Source of the DNA: an uncultured Bacteroidales bacterium
GTDB taxonomy: Bacteria > Bacteroidota > Bacteroidia > Bacteroidales > G3-4614
Assembly: GCA_949297125.1 (NCBI GenBank)
Contig: CASFRS010000003.1
Span: forward strand, 1-64,000
Direction of reading: 5' to 3'
DNA length: 64,000 nucleotides
Below the pieces are notes generated by a model, which saw nothing but the letters and a program-made list of their open reading frames with translations, ran no database searches and had not been told where the DNA came from. Positions 1 through 8,508 of this stretch are shown here, piece by piece; the stretch's first letter is position 1, and the number at the start of each line of letters is the position of its first letter. The position numbers were made by a program, and so were the translations under genes.

Positions 1-209
1 CAAAGATATACCCCTCCCCCCTCTCCCTCCAAATTTTTTACTGACTTTCTTTGTTAAAAAATGTTTAGCATCCGCCAACCGCCTGAACCCTACTCCTTTA
101 TATTTTTACCGTTTTTCCCTCTTTTTCCGCCCTTTTTCCCCTACCTCCGCTTCCACGCCCCTGAATGCAGACTAACCGGATGCTCCAAAAAAATCGTGTA
201 CGGGAAAAA
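1..209. other. Pyrimidine-rich non-coding edge
   Basis: The first 209 bases are rich in C and T on the plus strand and hold no convincing gene. I see no clear hairpin terminator for the minus-strand gene ending at 210. Confidence 0.4.
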
Positions 210-677
210 TTACAGCCCAACCTTGTAACGGATACGGAGTTTGCCTGGCGTATAGGTATACCCGAGCATATTGAAACGCCCTATCTCGCCGGTCCGCTTT
301 ACGTGTGCTCCGGCGCAGGGGCATGTGTCATAATCGCCTACCCTTATTATGCGCAATGTACGGCTTACTCCCGAGGGGAGGCGCGTAAGGTCGAAACGCC
401 CTTCAGCCTCTTCCATATCGACATACTCCTCCGTTACTGGCATATCGGCCGCTATCACACGGTTTACGGCATCGGCAACTTCGGCCATCTCCTCCGGCGT
501 AGGCTCGCGGTCGAAATTATAGTCGCACTTGCTTTTCCGGCGTTCCACATGGGCGGCTACCGCCCTTCCGCACCCGAACAGCTTTACCATGGTTGCGTTC
601 AATATATGTTCGGCCGTATGCATGGGCGGATACTCCTGCTTGTTATGTTCGTTTATGCGTATTTCTTCCTGTTCCAT
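210..677 (-). CDS. AlaX-like alanyl-tRNA editing protein
   Basis: This 155-residue protein looks like a free-standing tRNA editing domain of the threonyl/alanyl-tRNA synthetase second additional domain family, which deacylates mischarged tRNA(Ala) in the cytoplasm. The zinc-binding pattern is visible: HTAEH near residue 20 and CAGAH near residue 122. The length fits the short AlaX type with no other domain. The start at 677 lies about 30 bases downstream of the -7 box of a promoter-bearing repeat that reads into the gene. Serine versus glycine specificity cannot be told from sequence. The family assignment is firm; the exact substrate is inferred. Confidence 0.85.
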   Translation of the reverse strand: MEQEEIRINEHNKQEYPPMHTAEHILNATMVKLFGCGRAVAAHVERRKSKCDYNFDREPTPEEMAEVADAVNRVIAADMPVTEEYVDMEEAEGRFDLTRLPSGVSRTLRIIRVGDYDTCPCAGAHVKRTGEIGRFNMLGYTYTPGKLRIRYKVGL

Positions 678-707
678 AAGTCATCGTTTTTCAAGCACCT
701 TTTTTTC

Positions 708-855
708 AGCAAAGATAATGCAAACAAGGGCAGAGACAAACCGTGAGGGTTGACTATGCCGAGTGCAGCTTATTTTCGCTGCTTTGCAGCAAAGATAATG
801 CAAACGAGAGCAGAGACAAACCGTAAGGGTTGACTATGCCGAGTGCAGGAGGCGG
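708..855 (-). repeat. Promoter-bearing repeat, two tandem copies, reading left
   Basis: Two copies with an 80-base period. Read on the minus strand, each has a GCTGCACTCGGCATAG block, a short palindrome around ACCCTnACGGT, a CT-rich spacer and a TATCTTTG box. The same family is found at 852-985, 33353-33435 and 40651-40895. The ends facing the plus-strand copies form a perfect inverted repeat (834-843 with 856-865). Confidence 0.85.
710..740 (-). promoter_or_regulatory. Bacteroidota-type promoter of the AlaX-like gene
   Basis: On the minus strand a TTTG (-33 box, 737-740) is followed after exactly 19 bases by TATCTTTG (-7 box, 710-717). The tandem copy at 790-820 has the same two boxes with the same spacing, so two promoters may fire in series. 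The gene starts at 677. Confidence 0.7.
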
Positions 856-985
856 CTCGGCATAGCCAAATAAATTTGCCTCTGCTCTCGCCTTTCGCTA
901 ATTTGGCTCTGCCGAATACAGGATGCGGCTCGGCATAGCCAAATAAATTTGCCTCTGCTCTCGCCTTTCGCTATATTTGTACGTT
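852..985 (+). repeat. Promoter-bearing repeat, two tandem copies, reading right
   Basis: Two copies with a 73-base period, beginning GCGGCTCGGCATAGCC and ending in a TAnnTTTG-like box. The palindrome here is CAAATaaATTTG-like, different in sequence from the minus-strand copies but in the same position. The distal copy has a seven-base box (TAATTTG at 899-905); the gene-proximal copy has the full TATATTTG. Confidence 0.8.
948..979 (+). promoter_or_regulatory. Promoter of the GT87-like gene, at the end of a repeat
   Basis: TTTG at 948-951 and TATATTTG at 972-979 are separated by 20 bases, within the Bacteroidota -33/-7 spacing. The downstream start codon is at 1031, leaving a leader of about 45 bases. 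Confidence 0.7.
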
Positions 986-1030
986 ATTATATAGTAAGGC
1001 CGGTACGGGAAACGGCTGTTTTTTAATGCC

Positions 1031-2203
1031 ATGAACAGAGATTTGTCGTTAAGGAAAAAGAGATTCATAGACCCGAGGTGGCTGTTTGCCGCAGCATCGG
1101 CGATTTCCATTTTGGCCACATATGCGGTAACGGGCTATTCCGGGAATCCCGGGTTCGAGACTCTTCGGTCGGCTGCCGACAGTTTCTGGCACGGCGTTAT
1201 CCCTTACGGCAGGGATACGGCATCCCTCTTTTTATACGGCCCCCTGTTCAACATTATCTTTGCGCCGTTTGCCCTGTTGCCGGAATGGATTGCCCCGTAT
1301 TTGTGGAACTTTTTCAACCTGAGCCTCTTTTTTCTTGCGGTTTTTTCTTTGCCGGATTCTATCCGGACGGAACAGAAATGCCGGTTCTTCCTTTTCCTCC
1401 TGCCACTGGCAATCTTCTCGCAACTCTCGTTCCGGTTCGATATTGTATCGGCCAGCCTTGCCCTGTTCGCTTTTTCCCTTTTGGAAAGCGGCTTTTACAA
1501 GTGGGGCATAACGGTCATCCTGATTTCAGCCTTTTCGGGAGGCTACGGAATAATTCAGTTGCTCACCCTGCCGTTTTACCCCAAAATTTTAAAAAACACC
1601 GGATATACATTTATTGCGGCCTCCGCGTTTTTCGCATCCCCTCTTTTGAGTTTCCAGCTTGCCGACTTGACGGAGTACTACCGTACATGGTTCGCTTCTG
1701 TTTCGGCGAGCGAAGTTTCGGGCCCGTTTTATACGCTGTCCTGCCTGAAGCCGCTCTTCCGCGAGCTGCCCGCCTGGAGCATGACTGCACGCACCGCCAT
1801 GTTGGGATTCCTGCTCCTGATTGTTTTCGGATGCAGGAAAAGGGCTTCTTTTTTCCCGTTCCGTGCCGGGGCGACAGGCATCCTTGCCGGTTGGGCGGTT
1901 TTGTTCGGAATGACCTCTACGCCCGATACATATCTGATTGCCCTTTCAGGCTTCATGCTGTGGTATTACAGCAAGCCTGCAACCTGCTTCATGGACAGAG
2001 CGGCGTTATGGTGCAATTTTGCGGTACTTACTGCCGCCTCTCCGGCTGTCCTGTTCTCGGAAACATTACGGGAAGGCTTGTTGAACACGGCAACGCCAAA
2101 CGTGTGGGTATTTGCCGCAACGTCGATATGGATGGCGGCCTATACGTTTTTAGGCAGCCGCCATAAGTTCGCCACGCAACACTTCCGCTACCGCCATTTA
2201 TAA
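1031..2203 (+). CDS. GT87-like (DUF2029) integral membrane glycosyltransferase
   Basis: A 390-residue hydrophobic protein with about nine to ten predicted membrane segments. The stretch near residues 58-100, with a PYGRD loop, LYGPLF and a following proline-rich LLPEW then aromatic membrane segment, is the pattern of the GT87/DUF2029 family. Members transfer sugars, often mannose, from polyprenyl-phosphate donors on the outer face of the membrane. The acceptor is unknown and no other glycan gene is adjacent. It stands alone, transcribed from the repeat-borne promoter at 948-979. Family-level assignment is moderate because only one motif region is recognisable by eye. Confidence 0.6.
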   Translation: MNRDLSLRKKRFIDPRWLFAAASAISILATYAVTGYSGNPGFETLRSAADSFWHGVIPYGRDTASLFLYGPLFNIIFAPFALLPEWIAPYLWNFFNLSLFFLAVFSLPDSIRTEQKCRFFLFLLPLAIFSQLSFRFDIVSASLALFAFSLLESGFYKWGITVILISAFSGGYGIIQLLTLPFYPKILKNTGYTFIAASAFFASPLLSFQLADLTEYYRTWFASVSASEVSGPFYTLSCLKPLFRELPAWSMTARTAMLGFLLLIVFGCRKRASFFPFRAGATGILAGWAVLFGMTSTPDTYLIALSGFMLWYYSKPATCFMDRAALWCNFAVLTAASPAVLFSETLREGLLNTATPNVWVFAATSIWMAAYTFLGSRHKFATQHFRYRHL

Positions 2204-2340
2204 CATCCCCCCCCTCTGCGCAACGCCCCTCCATGCCGTTTTTCTGTTGCCGGACGAAGGGCGATATACCCCCTCGGGCAATCTGCACATGCAACGCAAC
2301 AGCCATTCCGGGGGAACGGCATTATGTTGCAGGGTTATTT

Positions 2341-2372
2341 TTTCGTATTGATTTTACAATTTAGTATCTTCG
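2341..2372 (+). promoter_or_regulatory. Possible hisS promoter
   Basis: TATCTTCG at 2365-2372 resembles the -7 box with one mismatch, and TTTC at 2341-2344 lies 20 bases upstream as a weak -33 box. The hisS start follows 35 bases downstream. Confidence 0.35.
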
Positions 2373-2406
2373 CAGCCGATATCGAATTACGGAAAATTAT
2401 CTATTG

Positions 2407-3768
2407 ATGAAGACCAAACCAGCCATACCTAAGGGAACGCGCGACTTCATGCCCGTTGAAACGGCCAAGCGCAACTATATTTTCAATACCATAAACGACG
2501 TTTTCCACCTGTTCGGGTTCCAGGAAATAGAGACTCCTGCCATGGAGAACCTTTCCACCCTTATGGGGAAATACGGCGAAGAGGGGGACAAACTGCTGTT
2601 CAAAATCCTTAACTCGGGAGATTTCACGTCGAAAGCCGACAAATCGCTTTGGGAAAGCGGCGATACCACCCGCCTTGCCGCACAGCTGTGCGAGAAGGGG
2701 TTGCGCTACGACCTCACCGTCCCCTTCGCCCGCTTCGTGGTTATGCACCGCAACGAAATTACATTCCCGTTCAAGAGGTGTCAGATTCAGCCGGTATGGC
2801 GTGCCGACAGACCGCAAAAAGGGAGATACAGGGAATTCTACCAGTGCGACGCCGACATTATAGGGTCCGATTCGCTGATGAACGAGACGGAACTGATTCT
2901 GATGATAGACGAAGTTTTCGCACGTCTCGGTATCCGTGTCGCAATAAAGATGAACAACCGCAAGATTCTGAGCGGTATTGCCGAAACGATAGGATACCCC
3001 GACAAACTTACCGATATAACAGTCGCTATCGACAAGTTCGACAAAATAGGCCTTGATAACGTAAATGCAGAATTGAGCAGCAAAGGGGTGGACGACAACG
3101 CCATTGCAATGCTCCGCCCGATAATAACGCTGCAGGGGGACAACGACGGGAAACTGGCCACGTTGCGCAAGACGCTCGCCGCATCGGAAACGGGGATGAA
3201 AGGGATAGAGGAACTGGAAACGATACTCGGCCTTGTCGGGAAAGACAACCTGCGCGCAACGCTGGACATCGACCTGACGCTTGCCCGCGGACTAAACTAC
3301 TACACCGGGGCAATTTTCGAGGTAAAGGCCGCCGATGTCGCAATCGGGAGCATAACCGGCGGCGGACGGTACGACAACCTTACCGGAGTATTCGGCATGG
3401 ACGGGGTATCGGGCGTTGGCATATCGTTCGGGGCGGACAGGATATACGACGTGCTCAACCAGCTCGACCTTTACCCGGAACAGTCGCTTCGGACAACCCG
3501 CATCATGTTCGTAAACTTCGGGGAAAAGGAGATGAAAGCCGCAATGGGATATGCGGCCGGGCTGAGGAATGCCGGGATAAGCACCGAACTCTACCCCGAA
3601 TGCGCAAAAATGAAGAAACAGATGGGGTATGCAGACGCCAAGGGGATTCCTTTTGTGGCGATTGTAGGGGAAAACGAACTCGCTTCGGGCACTATCACGC
3701 TCAAGGACATGGCCTCGGGCGAACAGAAACAGGTAACCATAGATGAACTGACAGAGATAATAAAATGA
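2407..3768 (+). CDS. hisS: Histidyl-tRNA synthetase
   Basis: A class II aminoacyl-tRNA synthetase that charges tRNA(His). The 453-residue protein begins [15 protein letters not shown], typical of the family. It contains the [10 protein letters not shown] motif with the second-class motif [10 protein letters not shown] about residue 137, the histidine A region (ARGLNYYTG, about residue 296) and GGGRYD. A C-terminal anticodon-binding domain follows residue 355. The ATG at 2407 is preferred over an in-frame TTG one codon earlier. It forms a two-gene operon with the acetyltransferase that overlaps its stop codon by four bases. Confidence 0.97.
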   Translation: MKTKPAIPKGTRDFMPVETAKRNYIFNTINDVFHLFGFQEIETPAMENLSTLMGKYGEEGDKLLFKILNSGDFTSKADKSLWESGDTTRLAAQLCEKGLRYDLTVPFARFVVMHRNEITFPFKRCQIQPVWRADRPQKGRYREFYQCDADIIGSDSLMNETELILMIDEVFARLGIRVAIKMNNRKILSGIAETIGYPDKLTDITVAIDKFDKIGLDNVNAELSSKGVDDNAIAMLRPIITLQGDNDGKLATLRKTLAASETGMKGIEELETILGLVGKDNLRATLDIDLTLARGLNYYTGAIFEVKAADVAIGSITGGGRYDNLTGVFGMDGVSGVGISFGADRIYDVLNQLDLYPEQSLRTTRIMFVNFGEKEMKAAMGYAAGLRNAGISTELYPECAKMKKQMGYADAKGIPFVAIVGENELASGTITLKDMASGEQKQVTIDELTEIIK

Positions 3769-4259
3769 CCACATTCACACAAGCCACAAAAAAAGATATT
3801 CCGCTGCTGCACGAACTGGGGGACAGGATATTCCGCCAGACATACAGGACAATGCTGTCGCAGGAGCAGATAGAATACATGATAGACTGGATGTATTCGG
3901 AAAAGAACCTGGAGAAGCAGATGGACAACAACAACGTATTCTATATAGTAGAATGCGACGGCGTGCCCTGCGGCTATATAGGGATAGAGAATGAAGCCGA
4001 CGGCAGGTTCCACCTGCAACGCCTCTACCTCGACGAGAACTATCGCGGGCGCGGCATAGGGCGGGAGATGATGCGGAAAATTTTCGACCATGCCCGCGCG
4101 GCTTCCCCTTCGGGTGCGAGAATAGAACTGAACGTAAACCGCGACAACAGGACTGTGGAGTTCTACAAGAAAATGGGGTGGAGAATAATAAAGAGCGGCG
4201 ACTTTGAAATAGGAAACGGATTCTTAATGACCGACCATATAATGGCAATAGACATATAG
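3765..4259 (+). CDS. GNAT family N-acetyltransferase
   Basis: A 164-residue acetyltransferase. The acetyl-CoA loop with the Q/RxxGxG/A pattern is seen as [11 protein letters not shown] near residue 95, preceded by the strand [11 protein letters not shown] and followed by the typical NVNRDN and EFYKKMGW segments. The start overlaps the hisS stop (ATGA), so the two are translated together. The substrate cannot be named; some relatives acetylate the N-terminus of ribosomal proteins or amino acids. Confidence 0.85.
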   Translation: MTTFTQATKKDIPLLHELGDRIFRQTYRTMLSQEQIEYMIDWMYSEKNLEKQMDNNNVFYIVECDGVPCGYIGIENEADGRFHLQRLYLDENYRGRGIGREMMRKIFDHARAASPSGARIELNVNRDNRTVEFYKKMGWRIIKSGDFEIGNGFLMTDHIMAIDI

Positions 4260-4457
4260 CCCGCCGCCGGCACAAGCCGGCCGGCAGCACATGACAGGGT
4301 TCTCTCCCCCTTTTCCGCACAGAAAATGCAGCGAGGCCTTTTAATTTATTTAGCACTGTCGGAGAACAGCATACGGGCAATTATTGTAACTTTGCCGTGA
4401 AACAGCGGAGACAATCCGTTCCGGTAAAAACTGCAACCAAACATAAATGACAACGAT

Positions 4458-4880
4458 ATGAAAAAGACTACATTGATGCTGGCAGCCTTTATAGCATGTT
4501 TCATGACAATGCAGGCCCAGACAAGCGCCCAGCCTCAAATCAAGGCGAGCGACATAATAAAGTTCAACGAACAGACCCACGACTTCGGCAACATACAGGA
4601 AGCCGACGGGGACGTTTCGTGCGACTTCATCTTCACCAACATAGGTGCCGAACCTATTTCAATAGTAAAGGCCACCAGCACGTGCGGCTGCACCGCCCCC
4701 ACATACCCCAAAGCCCCGATAGCACCCGGAGAGCAGGGCAAGATATCGGTAACATACCACGCAAAGGGGCGTCCCGGACAGTTTACGAAGAACGTAACGG
4801 CAACCGTAATGGCGGGGACCCAGACTGTAAGGCAGATTCTGCAGATAAAGGGAGTTGTAATTCCCGAGATAAAGAAATAA
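4458..4880 (+). CDS. Exported DUF1573 protein
   Basis: A 140-residue protein with an N-terminal signal peptide (about residues 1-20, ending near MQAQT) and one DUF1573 domain. The family hallmark is present: HDFGNI near residue 41, FxFTNIG, then the CGCTAP motif near residue 78 and APGEQGKISVTY. DUF1573 proteins are Ig-like exported proteins common in Bacteroidota; no biochemical role is established. A second, larger DUF1573 gene follows 33 bases downstream and probably shares the transcript. Confidence 0.85.
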   Translation: MKKTTLMLAAFIACFMTMQAQTSAQPQIKASDIIKFNEQTHDFGNIQEADGDVSCDFIFTNIGAEPISIVKATSTCGCTAPTYPKAPIAPGEQGKISVTYHAKGRPGQFTKNVTATVMAGTQTVRQILQIKGVVIPEIKK

Positions 4881-4913
4881 CGGATTGCAGGACAGTTTCC
4901 CCAAGCATCTCCG

Positions 4914-6038
4914 ATGACGGCATCCGTAACACGCCGTACCAGAAGACATCCAGCGAAAGCCGCAATCATCCGCAAGGTGGTTACGGCTGCGCTGTTATTG
5001 CAGGCATGCATTACGGGGGCTTCGCAGACCATGGACTTTGACGGGACGCACTACGATTTCGGCGATATTGCGGAAAGCGGCAAAACCGTTTCGCACCGGT
5101 TCAGGTTCACCAACAACGGCAACGCCCCCCTCGTCATATACGGCACGGTAAGCGGCTGCGGGTGCACGGCGGCGGAATACACGGCCCGCCCCGTCGCTCC
5201 GGGCGACACGGGGCACGTAAAGGTAATATACACGGCCGAAGGGTATCCCGGCCGGTTCGTCAGGGGAATAAGGGTAAAATCGAACATACCGCCAGGCGAA
5301 ACGCTGCTGACGGTCGAGGGCAACGTTATACGCGACGACACCCTCTCAGCCGCAGGTTATGTTCACGAAATAAACGGGCTGCGCCTTACTGCGGAGAACG
5401 TTCTGTTCGGAAACGTGATACAGGGCGAAGAACCCTGCAGGACCATAATGGCCGTTAACGGAAGCGACCGTCCGGTTTCCATAACCTTCCCCCGTAGCGG
5501 AGGGAGAGTAAAGGCCGCAGCATCGCCTGCTGCCGCCGAACCCGGGGAGAAGACGGCAATAACGCTCTGCTACGATTCGTCGGGTGCATGGGGCGAAGAG
5601 CGAGGAGGCATTGCAATATGCATCGGGAGCACAACGAAAACCGTTACCGACACGATAAGGTACGCGGCAGAGGTAAAAGAACGCTTCGGCGCTCTCACCC
5701 CGGAAGAAAAAGACAATGCACCCGCAATAGAGGTAAGCACAAGGGCGTTGAATGCAGGGGTGCGGGAAAGGGAGAAGCCGTTTACGGAAAACGTAACGGT
5801 TTCAAACACGGGGAAAAGCACACTGCATATACGCAAAATAGAGAGCAGTTCGCCATGCGTGTCGGCAACAGCCGCGGCAAAGGAGATTGAAAGCGGCGAA
5901 AGCAGCCTTGTTACGGTTACCGTAAACGGCGGCAAACTGGACAAATCGAGAAGGCTGCTCAACGAACGGATCAGAATAATAACGGACGACCCTGTAAACC
6001 CCGAGACACAAATACAGATAACGGCTTCGTTCAGATAA
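4914..6038 (+). CDS. Exported protein with DUF1573/Ig-like domains
   Basis: A 374-residue protein. An N-terminal arginine-rich stretch precedes a hydrophobic segment about residues 21-40, which suggests export or anchoring. The first domain (about 40-140) repeats the DUF1573 pattern: HYDFGDI, FRFTNNGNAPL, SGCGCTAAEY and APGDTGHVKVIY. Two further beta-rich segments (about 150-250 and 270-374, with ENVTVSNTGKSTL) look like diverged copies of the same fold. It lies between a shorter paralogue and meaB. The start is uncertain: an internal ATG at 5031, after the hydrophobic stretch, would remove the export signal and is less likely. Confidence 0.75.
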   Translation: MTASVTRRTRRHPAKAAIIRKVVTAALLLQACITGASQTMDFDGTHYDFGDIAESGKTVSHRFRFTNNGNAPLVIYGTVSGCGCTAAEYTARPVAPGDTGHVKVIYTAEGYPGRFVRGIRVKSNIPPGETLLTVEGNVIRDDTLSAAGYVHEINGLRLTAENVLFGNVIQGEEPCRTIMAVNGSDRPVSITFPRSGGRVKAAASPAAAEPGEKTAITLCYDSSGAWGEERGGIAICIGSTTKTVTDTIRYAAEVKERFGALTPEEKDNAPAIEVSTRALNAGVREREKPFTENVTVSNTGKSTLHIRKIESSSPCVSATAAAKEIESGESSLVTVTVNGGKLDKSRRLLNERIRIITDDPVNPETQIQITASFR

Positions 6039-6053
6039 AAGCTATTCGAGAAA

Positions 6054-7151
6054 ATGGAACACATAGAAAACGATGAAAAATTTGCCGGGCTGAACGTGAA
6101 CAGCGGCGTTGCGCAACAACCTTCGGTAAACCCGTACCTGAGACAGATGAAGCGGGCAAAACGCCGCCTGTACAGTGCGGAAGAATATGCCGGGGGGATT
6201 CTCGCAGGGAACATAAGCATGTTGAGTCAGGCCGTTACCCTTATAGAGAGCAACCTGCACGAACATCAGGAGATAGCCCAGAAGGTAATAGAACTCTGTC
6301 TTCCCCACTCGGGCAAATCGGTAAGAATCGGGATTACCGGCGTACCCGGTTCGGGCAAAAGCACATCAATCGACTCGTTCGGCCTGCATGTAATAAACGG
6401 AGGGCACAAACTGGCCGTCCTTGCCATAGACCCGAGCAGCGAACGCTCGAAAGGCTCCATTCTCGGAGACAAGACCCGTATGGAAAGACTCTCCCAAAGG
6501 AGGGAGGCCTTTATACGCCCCAGCCCGTCGGCCGGGTCGTTGGGAGGTGTCGCCCGCAAAACCCGCGAGACCATAATACTGTGCGAGGCCGCAGGCTTCG
6601 ACACGATATTCGTGGAGACCGTCGGGGTAGGCCAGTCGGAAACGGCCGTACACTCCATGGTGGACTTTTTCCTGCTTATCCAGCTTGCCGGAACCGGCGA
6701 TGAACTGCAAGGGATAAAACGCGGCATCATGGAAATGGCCGACGGAATTGTAATAAACAAGGCCGACGGGAACAACATTGAAAAATGCAAACTTGCCCAG
6801 GCGCATTTCAGGAATGCCCTGCACCTGTTCCCTCCCACGCCGTCGGGGTGGACGCCTCAGGTACTCACATACTCGGGGTACTACGACATAGGCATAGACG
6901 AGGTTTGGAAGATGATCGAAGACTATATGGCCTTTACCAAAAGAAACGGATATTTCGAGCACCGCCGGCACGAACAGTCGAAATACTGGCTTACGGAGAC
7001 TATCGAAGAGCAGCTTCGGGCGCACTTCTACCAGAACCCCGAAATTGCCGCCCTGCTTGCCGAAAAGGAACGTGCCGTACTGAATGCCGAAGAGAGCCCG
7101 TTTACGGCGGCGCAGGTTATTCTGGACAAATATTTCGGGAAACAGCCGTAA
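6054..7151 (+). CDS. meaB: Methylmalonyl-CoA mutase-associated GTPase MeaB
   Basis: A G3E-family P-loop GTPase of 365 residues that protects and loads cobalamin into methylmalonyl-CoA mutase during propionate/succinate metabolism. The Walker A GVPGSGKST lies near residue 98. It is followed by VLAIDPSS with RSKGSILGDKTRM (switch region), a FVETVGVGQSE Walker-B-like motif near residue 188 and INKADG (the NKxD base-recognition motif). The mutase genes are not in this window. It starts 15 bases after the DUF1573 gene and may share its transcript. A shared terminator separates it from the convergent aminotransferase. Confidence 0.95.
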   Translation: MEHIENDEKFAGLNVNSGVAQQPSVNPYLRQMKRAKRRLYSAEEYAGGILAGNISMLSQAVTLIESNLHEHQEIAQKVIELCLPHSGKSVRIGITGVPGSGKSTSIDSFGLHVINGGHKLAVLAIDPSSERSKGSILGDKTRMERLSQRREAFIRPSPSAGSLGGVARKTRETIILCEAAGFDTIFVETVGVGQSETAVHSMVDFFLLIQLAGTGDELQGIKRGIMEMADGIVINKADGNNIEKCKLAQAHFRNALHLFPPTPSGWTPQVLTYSGYYDIGIDEVWKMIEDYMAFTKRNGYFEHRRHEQSKYWLTETIEEQLRAHFYQNPEIAALLAEKERAVLNAEESPFTAAQVILDKYFGKQP

Positions 7152-7204
7152 CGGGATGCCACACCCTGCCGTACAACAGCCGGCACACAGCATAAGCTAC
7201 TGAA

Positions 7205-7245
7205 AAAGGGGGGAGCGGAAAATCAAACTTTCCGCTCCCCCCTTT
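7205..7245. terminator. Bidirectional rho-independent terminator
   Basis: A nearly perfect stem (AGGGGGGAGCGGAAA against its complement) with a seven-base loop, flanked by A's on the left and T's on the right, lies between two convergent genes. Confidence 0.85.
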
Positions 7246-7270
7246 ATACATTATATAATAAAAAGAGGCA

Positions 7271-8452
7271 TCAGAATCGGCGGGCAGCATATGCCTGCCC
7301 CAGGTTTTGCATCGCCTGCTCTATTATGCTGCGGGGAGATGCTGCATTGAGGCGCATCCACCCTTCGCCGCCGAGACCGAACATGGTACCGGTATTCAGC
7401 CCGAGACGGGCGTCATTGACGAAGAACGCCTCAAGGTCGCCTTGCGAGGCAAGCCCAAGCCCGCGGCAATCCAAGAATACGAGGAACGAAGCCTCGGGTA
7501 TCATCGCTTTTATTTTAGGGGTGTTCCCTTTCAGGAAAGCATCGATATATGCAATGTTCCCGCGCACATACCCGAGCATCTGCCCGAGCCACTCCTCCCC
7601 TTCAGGAGAATAAGCCGCAGCCGCGGCAGCATATGCAAACACGTTGCCGCCCCCTATATGGTTGTTGTCCAGATATGAAAAGAACTTTTCGCGCAATCCG
7701 CCGTCGAATACTATTGCCTGCGACGATACCACGCCCGGAAGATTGAAGGTTTTAGTAGGCGCCATAAGGGTTATCGAATTGTTCCGTGCGGCCGGGGAGA
7801 CGGCGGCAAACGGAAGATGGCAGAGTGGCGGGAATGTCATATCGGCATGTATCTCGTCGCTTATTACCACGGTTCCGTTTTCAGCGGCAATATCGGCAAG
7901 CCTCGAAAGTTCCTCCGCGCTCCATACGCGCCCCCCGGGATTGTGCGGGTTGCACAGAATTAAGAGGCGGCAGCCCGGCATATCGCGTTCCATGGCTTCG
8001 TAGTCCATTACAAAACGCCCGTTCTCTATTTTCAGTCGGTTGTTTACCACCTGCCGTCCGGTAGCTTCGGTTACCTGACGGAACGGATGATATACGGGAG
8101 GCTGTATCATAATCTTGTCGCCGGGCGAGGTAAGCGCGTTCACAAGCATGTATATCCCGGGCACTATGCCGGGGATATGGTGTATCTCTTCGCGTTTCAG
8201 GGGCATCCCGTACCGGCGTTCCGACCATCCGGTAAACGCGCTGAAATAATTGTCGTCGGGAACGGTATACCCGAGTATCCCTTGCCGCATCTTGCCGTTT
8301 ATCGCATCCATTATGAATGGAGGTGTACGGAAATCCATATCAGCCACCCACAGGGGCAGCAAATCGTCCCTGCCCCACAACTTCGCTTCGGTATCGTATT
8401 TCAGCGACTGCGTCCCGCGCCGCTCCACTATCTCATCAAAATCGTATTTCAT
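7271..8452 (-). CDS. MalY/PatB-type pyridoxal-phosphate aminotransferase / C-S lyase
   Basis: A fold-type I PLP enzyme of 393 residues. It begins MKYDFDEIVERRGTQSLKYD, the classic start of the MalY/PatB cystathionine beta-lyase group, which also has LLPLWVADMDF near residue 33. Other motifs are NPHNPGGRVW, SDEIHADM and the PLP lysine in APTKTFNLPG about residue 233. These enzymes cleave cystathionine or other C-S conjugates. I chose the ATG at 8452 because the family alignment begins there; an upstream in-frame ATG would add 17 residues with no family match. rmuC lies 56 bases upstream on the same strand. Confidence 0.9.
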   Translation of the reverse strand: MKYDFDEIVERRGTQSLKYDTEAKLWGRDDLLPLWVADMDFRTPPFIMDAINGKMRQGILGYTVPDDNYFSAFTGWSERRYGMPLKREEIHHIPGIVPGIYMLVNALTSPGDKIMIQPPVYHPFRQVTEATGRQVVNNRLKIENGRFVMDYEAMERDMPGCRLLILCNPHNPGGRVWSAEELSRLADIAAENGTVVISDEIHADMTFPPLCHLPFAAVSPAARNNSITLMAPTKTFNLPGVVSSQAIVFDGGLREKFFSYLDNNHIGGGNVFAYAAAAAAYSPEGEEWLGQMLGYVRGNIAYIDAFLKGNTPKIKAMIPEASFLVFLDCRGLGLASQGDLEAFFVNDARLGLNTGTMFGLGGEGWMRLNAASPRSIIEQAMQNLGQAYAARRF

Positions 8453-8508
8453 ATCGTTCCCGTTTAGTACTTCGTCAATTTCCGCCAGAAAGGAGAAGCG
8501 CACCTCTC

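Noticed and set aside
834..865. Invertible promoter switch
   Set aside because: The inverted repeat here is the centre of two opposed repeat copies, not a pair flanking a promoter, and no invertase gene is nearby.
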